Under the pieces are notes generated by a model. The model ran no database searches, was not told the DNA's origin, and was given only the letters and a program-made list of their open reading frames with translations. A stretch of DNA of 9,930 nt from Fidelibacterota bacterium UBA7300 (lineage in GTDB: Bacteria; Fidelibacterota; Marinisomatia; Marinisomatales; UBA2128): assembly GCA_002471865.1 (NCBI GenBank), contig DKQU01000103.1, positions 4,985 through 14,914 of the forward strand. Direction: 5' to 3'. Position 1 is the first letter of the stretch, and the number at the start of each line of letters is the position of its first letter. This document shows, piece after piece, positions 5,664 to 9,930 of the stretch. The translations under genes and the position numbers were made by a program.

Positions 5664-6581
5664 ATGGGAACTCACGAATACAGCCCCGATACCCGGAACG
5701 ATTCAATCCTGATTTACATTAATGGTGAACTGATCCAAAGAACCGAAGCGAAGGTGTCCGTTTTCGACAGTGGTTTTCTTCTAGGAGATGGCGTCTGGGA
5801 GGGAATTCGTCTTCATAACGGACATCTTGTTTTCCTGGAAGAACACCTTAATCGCTTATATGATGGCGCAAAGACAATGGCAATCAATATTGGGAAATCT
5901 CCAGAGGAACTTACTCAGGCTGTTTACCGGACAACAGAAGCAAACGGGATGGAGAGTGGCGTACACATTCGCCTTATTGTATCCCGCGGACTGAAAAGTA
6001 CGCCCTACCAGCATCCCAGCGCCAACGTCGGCGGACCCACAATTGTCATAATTCCTGAGTACAAAGCAGCAGATGAGACAGTGAGTGAAAAAGGCATCCG
6101 GCTGGGAACTGTCTCTATCCTAAGGGGAACGGCTGACTCACAGGATCCCAGAATCAACAGCCTCAGCAAATTCAACTGCATAGCGGCCTGCATCGAAGCT
6201 CACAAAGCGGGTGTGGATGAAGCCCTCATGCTGGATGTTCACGGCTATGTCTCCACATGCAATTCCACCAATTTCTTTATGGTAAAAAACAGTCAAGTGT
6301 GGACCTCCACCGGTGAATATTGCCTGAACGGGGTTACCCGAGGGAAAATCATCCAGTTGTGTCAGGAGAATAACATTCCCGTTTTCCAGAAGAATTTCCT
6401 CCCACAGGATGTACATGAGGCTGAGGAGTGCTTTGTAACAGGCACATTTGCCGGTGTCATTCCAGTTGTTGAAGTAGATGGACATATTCTTTCAAACGGG
6501 GAAAGAGGTCCTTTTGCCAAGAGATTACAAAAGCTATATCATAATCACATAGAAACACGTTACTCATCACAAAATAAATGA
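5664..6581 (+). CDS. Class IV (fold-type IV) PLP aminotransferase-like protein
   Basis: This 305-residue protein has the length and layout of the branched-chain/D-amino-acid aminotransferase family. IYINGELI at 17-24, KVSVFDSGFLLGDGVWEGIR at 30-49, GVHIRLIVSRG at 99-109, LNGVTRGKIIQL at 221-232 and FVTGTFAGVIPV at 257-268 are all class IV signatures. The active site is odd. Aligned without gaps to Bacillus D-amino-acid aminotransferase, the PLP lysine position is N165 (INSLSKFN at 164-171) and the nearest lysine is K169. The glutamate that contacts the PLP ring nitrogen is T198 (GYVSTCNSTNFF). K169 may be the true Schiff-base residue, or the protein may do other chemistry. No Shine-Dalgarno sequence precedes the ATG; GATAAT at 5647-5652 hints at a very short leader, but no -35 is seen. 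The stop overlaps the next gene's start (ATGA), so the two are coupled. The substrate is unknown. Confidence 0.85.
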   Translation: MGTHEYSPDTRNDSILIYINGELIQRTEAKVSVFDSGFLLGDGVWEGIRLHNGHLVFLEEHLNRLYDGAKTMAINIGKSPEELTQAVYRTTEANGMESGVHIRLIVSRGLKSTPYQHPSANVGGPTIVIIPEYKAADETVSEKGIRLGTVSILRGTADSQDPRINSLSKFNCIAACIEAHKAGVDEALMLDVHGYVSTCNSTNFFMVKNSQVWTSTGEYCLNGVTRGKIIQLCQENNIPVFQKNFLPQDVHEAEECFVTGTFAGVIPVVEVDGHILSNGERGPFAKRLQKLYHNHIETRYSSQNK

Positions 6582-7309
6582 GTAGTCCAGTAAGAGTAGC
6601 TATGTGGTCAGGGCCCAGGAACATTTCCACGGCTCTCATGCGATCGTGGGAAAACCGGGAAGACACCACCGTTTCTGATGAACCTTTTTATGGCGCCTAT
6701 CTAAAAGAGACAGGGCTGGATCATCCTGGCCGTGATGAAATCGTGGAAGTAATGGAATCGGACTGGGAAAATGTTGTAAAATTCATCACCGGTCCCATCC
6801 CTGATTCAAAAACCATCTGGTATCAAAAACAGATGGCTCATCACATGCTTGCCGACTGGAGCCTGGACTGGCTTGAAAAAGTCACAAACTGCTTTCTCAT
6901 CCGGGATCCAAAGGAGGTGATTCTATCCTATTCAAAAAAGTTTGAGATCAGAAGTTTAGACCTTTTGGGATACCGCCGCCAGGCTGAGATTTTTGATTTG
7001 GTAAAAGAAATAACAGGGGAAATCCCAATCGTACTGGATGCAAAGGATGTCTTGTCCAATCCAGAAGGGATTCTCAAAAAAATGTGTAACAAGTTGAGAA
7101 TTCCCTTTTCAGGTCGGATGCTCTCGTGGTTGAAGGGAAAGCGTGATTCCGATGGTGTATGGGGGAAGTACTGGTATCAGAGCGTGGAAAATTCCACAGG
7201 ATTTAAACCGTATATGCCAAATGATGAACCGTTACCAGAAAACCTGATCCCGGTTTATAATCAATGTAAGCCAGATTATAAAAAGTTATACCGGTTCAGA
7301 TTGATCTGA
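6578..7309 (+). CDS. P-loop sulfotransferase-like protein
   Basis: A 243-residue soluble protein with the sulfotransferase P-loop plan. The N-terminal MWSGPRNISTALMRSW at 9-24 fits the 5'-phosphosulfate loop that binds PAPS, and FLIRDPKEVILSYSKKFE at 106-123 fits the 3'-phosphate motif (R109, D110, S117). VLDAKDVLSNPEGILKKMC at 152-170 resembles the late sulfotransferase helix. WYQKQMAHHM at 81-90 offers K84 and H88/H89 as possible catalytic residues. The start ATG overlaps the aminotransferase stop by ATGA, so synthesis is probably coupled. As I recall it, plant branched-chain-aminotransferase-like proteins join a P-loop domain of this kind to a class IV aminotransferase domain, which would argue for a shared pathway. 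PAPS use is inferred: other P-loop chemistry, such as phosphate transfer, cannot be ruled out. No sulfate-activation genes are nearby. Confidence 0.72.
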   Translation: MSSPVRVAMWSGPRNISTALMRSWENREDTTVSDEPFYGAYLKETGLDHPGRDEIVEVMESDWENVVKFITGPIPDSKTIWYQKQMAHHMLADWSLDWLEKVTNCFLIRDPKEVILSYSKKFEIRSLDLLGYRRQAEIFDLVKEITGEIPIVLDAKDVLSNPEGILKKMCNKLRIPFSGRMLSWLKGKRDSDGVWGKYWYQSVENSTGFKPYMPNDEPLPENLIPVYNQCKPDYKKLYRFRLI

Positions 7310-7312
7310 ATC
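7293..7312 (+). terminator. Hairpin across the sulfotransferase stop codon
   Basis: GGTTCAGA (7293-7300) pairs with TCTGAATC (7305-7312) around a TTGA loop, eight base pairs including one wobble. The stop codon (7307-7309) is inside the stem. No T-run follows, so it may stabilise the transcript end or slow the ribosome rather than terminate. The rest of the gap to acs (to 7454) is AT-rich, with no convincing promoter or second hairpin. Confidence 0.25.
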
Positions 7313-7454
7313 CCAGTTGCTCACCGTTCAGTCAAATCTAATCTCGTTAATGTATCTTTAAGACTTATCTTTAGAGAAGTAAATGCATTTGTAGTGAAGG
7401 CAATTTTCAGTAATTTTTCGTGGTTGAGATATCTACTAATTAAGGGAGGTTAAC

Positions 7455-9392
7455 GTGTCAAGCAATCAGAAGTTTTACCCAAGCAGTGAATTCTCAGAAA
7501 ATGCTCATATCGGTTCTATGGAGCAGTACGAAAAACTTTATCAGGAATCTATAAAAGATCCTTCTGGTTTTTGGTCAAAACAAGCAGAGCGGCTCCACTG
7601 GTATAAAAAGTGGGACAATGTGGTAGATTTCGATTTTGTTGATGCCAATATCAAATGGTTTAGCGGCGGGAAGCTCAACGTAAGCTACAACTGTCTGGAT
7701 CGCCATGTGGAAGCCGGTTTTGGTGATCGCACGGCTATTATATGGGAAGGGAACGATCCCGCTGAGGACAAAACCTTCAGTTACTCAGAGCTCCTGGCTG
7801 AGGTGGAAAAGTTCGCCAATGTCTTGAAGGACAACGGTATTCAGAAGGGAGATCGCGTCTGTATTTATATGCAGATGGTTCCCCAGCTTCCCATTGCCAT
7901 GCTGGCGTGCGCACGAATCGGTGCTGTCCATTCTATTGTTTTCGGAGCTTTCAGCTCAGATTCTCTACGAGATAGGATAAACGACTCCTCTTGCAAAATG
8001 CTGATTACTCAGGATACAGGCGTCCGCGGCAAGAAGCTGGATATTCCCATGAAAGTCAATGCTGACAAAGCGTGCGCCGAAACACCGTCCATTGAGGTTG
8101 TAGTAGTGGTTCAGCGGACAGGTGCAGAAGTGAACATGGAAGAGGGACGGGATATCTGGTGGCACGACGGAATGGAAAAAGCCCATGATCACTGCCCGCC
8201 GGAAGAGATGGACGCCGAAGATCCGCTCTTCATCCTGTACACGTCCGGTTCGACAGGTAAGCCCAAAGGTGTGCTTCACACAACAGGTGGCTATTTAGTC
8301 TATACATCATTGACTCATGAAAAAATCTTCGACTATCACGAAGACGATGTGTACTGGTGTACCGCCGATATCGGCTGGGTGACAGGGCACTCCTATATTG
8401 TGTACGGTCCTCTGGCTAACCGGGCTATCTCGGTCATGTTCGAAGGAGTTCCCACCTATCCTGATATGGGCCGGTTTTGGCAGATCGTGGATAAGCACAA
8501 AATAAATTTATTCTATACAGCTCCAACCGCCATCCGAGCTCTCATGCGACATGGAGACAGATGGCCCAATGAACACGATCTTTCCTCGCTTAGACTCCTC
8601 GGAACGGTAGGCGAGCCAATCAAAGAGCCCGAGTGGATGTGGTATCATTCAGTAATCGGTAGTGAGAACTGCCCTATTGTTGATACGTGGTGGCAGACTG
8701 AGACTGGTGGAATCCTGATTACTCCGTTGCCGGGAGCGATTCCCACCAAACCGGGTTCTGCTACGTTACCTTTTTTCGGTGTTGAGCCGGTGATTCTGAA
8801 TCAGGAAGGGAATGAGCTCGATGGAGCAGTGGAAGGTCTTCTGGCAATCAAGTCTGCGTGGCCAGGTATGATGAGGACGCTATACGGTGATCATGAACGG
8901 TTTCGCCAGACCTATTTTGCAGCGTTCCCCGGCTACTACCTAACAGGTGATGGCGCCAAGCGTGATGAGGACGGTTACTACTGGATTACCGGCCGGGTGG
9001 ACGATGTGCTGAATGTTTCAGGACACCGTATCGGCTCAGCCGAAGTGGAAGGGGCCATAGGTAAAGCGGACGGAGTTGCTGAAGCGGCTGTTGTGGGCTA
9101 TCCTCACGATATAAAGGGGCAGGGGATTTATGCCTATGTAACCTTGATGAGTGGCTTGGAACCGGATGACGAACTTACTGCTGCTATTGTGAAGACGGTA
9201 CGAGCTGAAATAGGACCACACGCTTCGCCAGATAAAATCCAGTATACGGACGGTTTACCCAAGACTCGTTCCGGAAAGATCATGCGGCGGATTTTACGGA
9301 AAATCGCAGAAGGAGAAGTAGACAAACTGGGAGATATTTCAACATTGGCAGATCCCTCAGTTGTAGAAGATTTGGTGGAAGGGCGACAGTAG
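7455..9392 (+). CDS. acs: Acetyl-CoA synthetase (AMP-forming)
   Basis: This 645-residue enzyme converts acetate, ATP and CoA to acetyl-CoA, AMP and PPi in the cytosol. It is full length for Acs (about 650). The ATP loop YTSGSTGKPKG lies at 262-272. Acetate-pocket residues V309, T310, V385 and W413 sit one number below V310, T311, V386 and W414 of Salmonella Acs. D499 and R514 (TGDGAKRDEDGYYWITGR) contact ATP. K608 in PKTRSGKIMRR is the adenylation lysine, the one silenced by acetylation in Pat/Sir2 systems. The tryptophan at 413 supports acetate rather than longer acids. The start is GTG at 7455 behind a strong AAGGGAGG (7442-7449) with a 5-nt spacer. The gene is probably its own unit, since a 145-bp gap precedes it. 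It converges on a small gene with only one base between stop codons, so any terminator must lie inside that gene. Confidence 0.97.
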   Translation: MSSNQKFYPSSEFSENAHIGSMEQYEKLYQESIKDPSGFWSKQAERLHWYKKWDNVVDFDFVDANIKWFSGGKLNVSYNCLDRHVEAGFGDRTAIIWEGNDPAEDKTFSYSELLAEVEKFANVLKDNGIQKGDRVCIYMQMVPQLPIAMLACARIGAVHSIVFGAFSSDSLRDRINDSSCKMLITQDTGVRGKKLDIPMKVNADKACAETPSIEVVVVVQRTGAEVNMEEGRDIWWHDGMEKAHDHCPPEEMDAEDPLFILYTSGSTGKPKGVLHTTGGYLVYTSLTHEKIFDYHEDDVYWCTADIGWVTGHSYIVYGPLANRAISVMFEGVPTYPDMGRFWQIVDKHKINLFYTAPTAIRALMRHGDRWPNEHDLSSLRLLGTVGEPIKEPEWMWYHSVIGSENCPIVDTWWQTETGGILITPLPGAIPTKPGSATLPFFGVEPVILNQEGNELDGAVEGLLAIKSAWPGMMRTLYGDHERFRQTYFAAFPGYYLTGDGAKRDEDGYYWITGRVDDVLNVSGHRIGSAEVEGAIGKADGVAEAAVVGYPHDIKGQGIYAYVTLMSGLEPDDELTAAIVKTVRAEIGPHASPDKIQYTDGLPKTRSGKIMRRILRKIAEGEVDKLGDISTLADPSVVEDLVEGRQ

Positions 9393-9393
9393 C

Positions 9394-9579
9394 TCAGTCG
9401 CGGAGTTCGTTTACTTCACAAAGTACTTCACCGCACGCGCAAATCAGCAGATCTCTCTTTCGCATCCAACTGTAATCATCATAATCTGCTGACCAAGGAA
9501 CCGTGCAGACGGGACAGACGATTATCGTCGGAGGTAAAGGTAATATCTGAATACTTTGGCTCTGTTCCATTCTTTCCAT
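9394..9579 (-). CDS. Small zinc-ribbon-like hypothetical protein
   Basis: I do not recognise this 61-residue protein. It carries C22-P-V-C25 and, near the end, C47-A-C49-G with a further C54, suggesting a small zinc ribbon. A proline-rich hydrophobic stretch precedes the first knuckle and an acidic, aromatic segment (near 32-38) lies between the two. The start is ATG 9579-9577: GAGAGG (9590-9585) sits 5 nt upstream, and a strong promoter places the transcript start near 9625. The frame stays open to an earlier ATG at 9660, but that lies inside the -35 box, so it is rejected. It is divergent from the M17 aminopeptidase gene and converges on acs, almost touching it. The zinc site is inferred from cysteine spacing, and C-x-C-G is not the commonest second knuckle. 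Confidence 0.68.
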   Translation of the reverse strand: MERMEQSQSIQILPLPPTIIVCPVCTVPWSADYDDYSWMRKRDLLICACGEVLCEVNELRD

Positions 9580-9631
9580 TTTTTCCTCTCTTGTTAGTTT
9601 ATTGCACCATAGGCATACAAAAGGCGTATAT

Positions 9632-9660
9632 AATATAGACTCCGTAAAATTAGGTGTCAA
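9632..9660 (-). promoter_or_regulatory. Strong sigma70-type promoter for the zinc-ribbon gene
   Basis: On the minus strand, TTGACA (9660-9655) is a perfect -35 box. After exactly 17 nt comes TATATT (9637-9632), five of six positions of the -10 consensus. Predicted transcription from about 9625 leaves a leader of some 45 nt before the ATG at 9579. This is the best promoter in the window. No equally good promoter is seen for the divergent plus-strand gene. Confidence 0.7.
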
Positions 9661-9777
9661 GTGGAAATTATTATCCTATATGAAAAAATGGATATTCTGC
9701 TTCGGGATTTAGTTTCTCTTTTGCTCTAATAAACCTAACTTCTCAGCCGGTAATTATATTAAATAAGGAGAACAATA

Positions 9778-9930
9778 ATGGCTTTTCTAAATGATATTTC
9801 GATACAATCAGGGAAGTGGGACTCAGAATCTCATGAGCTGTTGGTTTTGGGTGTTTTTGAAGATAAGAAACTCACTGATTTTCAATCGACTGTAGATAAA
9901 TCCAGTGGTGGAGTTATAGCTCGAGCTCTT
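9778..9930 (+). CDS. pepA: Leucyl aminopeptidase (M17), N-terminal part, cut by the window end
   Basis: Fifty-one codons are visible, open to the window edge. The ATG at 9778 follows AAGGAG (9765-9770) with a 7-nt spacer. Residues 21-31 (LLVLGVFEDKK) and 44-51 (GGVIARAL) match the start of the M17 N-terminal domain, where a hydrophobic strand, a VFED-like turn and S-G-G-x-(I/L)-x-R/K-x-L follow in order. M17 enzymes are hexameric two-metal aminopeptidases that remove N-terminal residues from peptides in the cytosol. The catalytic C-terminal domain is outside the window, so neither the metal ligands nor completeness can be checked. The call rests on a short but characteristic segment. Confidence 0.7.
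   Translation, partial: MAFLNDISIQSGKWDSESHELLVLGVFEDKKLTDFQSTVDKSSGGVIARAL

Noticed and set aside
6138..6485. 115-codon open frame on the minus strand
   Set aside because: It is antisense to the aminotransferase active-site region; its openness follows from the codon use of the real gene.
9580..9660. N-terminal extension of the zinc-ribbon protein to an ATG at 9660 (88 residues)
   Set aside because: That ATG overlaps the -35 box of a strong promoter, and the predicted transcript starts near 9625. The ATG at 9579 has a good ribosome site.
1..9930. Mobile elements, CRISPR arrays, tRNA or rRNA genes, phage or toxin-antitoxin modules
   Set aside because: Both strands were read for transposase-like proteins, terminal inverted repeats, regularly spaced repeats and tRNA arms. 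Nothing convincing was seen.

Overview
The window reads as a chromosomal stretch of a heterotrophic bacterium with moderate GC. It has ordinary sigma70-like promoters, GGAGG-type ribosome sites and tightly packed genes. No tRNA, rRNA, insertion sequence, phage gene or CRISPR array is visible. The gene content (glycolate oxidase, acetyl-CoA synthetase, an iodotyrosine-deiodinase-like flavoprotein, an aminotransferase/sulfotransferase pair) would suit a marine heterotroph. A lineage such as Neomarinimicrobiota (SAR406/Marinimicrobia) is only a guess from general resemblance; the sequence alone does not settle it.

Layout. Positions 1-188 are the leader of a YciA-type acyl-CoA thioesterase gene (189-584, +). 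It holds a likely promoter and a striking 68-nt inverted-repeat RNA structure. Convergent to it lies a glcDEF operon on the minus strand (4579 down to 667), whose three genes overlap by a few bases and encode the two FAD subunits and the iron-sulfur subunit of glycolate oxidase. A 230-bp divergent spacer leads to a plus-strand nitroreductase-fold gene (4811-5476) that carries the full iodotyrosine-deiodinase substrate triad. Just after it (5478-5631) are the two ends of an alpha/beta-hydrolase gene joined with the middle missing, a previously unlisted pseudogene. Next comes a two-gene unit (5664-7309) with an ATGA overlap: a fold-type IV PLP aminotransferase-like protein with an unusual active site, and a small P-loop sulfotransferase-like protein. 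Then acs (7455-9392), a convergent 61-codon zinc-ribbon gene with an excellent promoter (9394-9579, -), and the 5' end of an M17 leucyl aminopeptidase gene (9778 to the window edge).

How the genes may work together. Glycolate oxidase makes glyoxylate, acetyl-CoA synthetase makes acetyl-CoA from acetate, and the thioesterase hydrolyses acyl-CoA, so the window has a two-carbon and acyl-CoA flavour. These genes lie in separate transcription units, however, so a joint pathway is inference.

The best candidate for an undescribed system is the aminotransferase/sulfotransferase pair at 5664-7309. The two proteins are translationally coupled, the same two domain types occur (from memory) fused in plant branched-chain-aminotransferase-like proteins, and the aminotransferase has lost the standard positions of the catalytic lysine and of the glutamate that contacts PLP.
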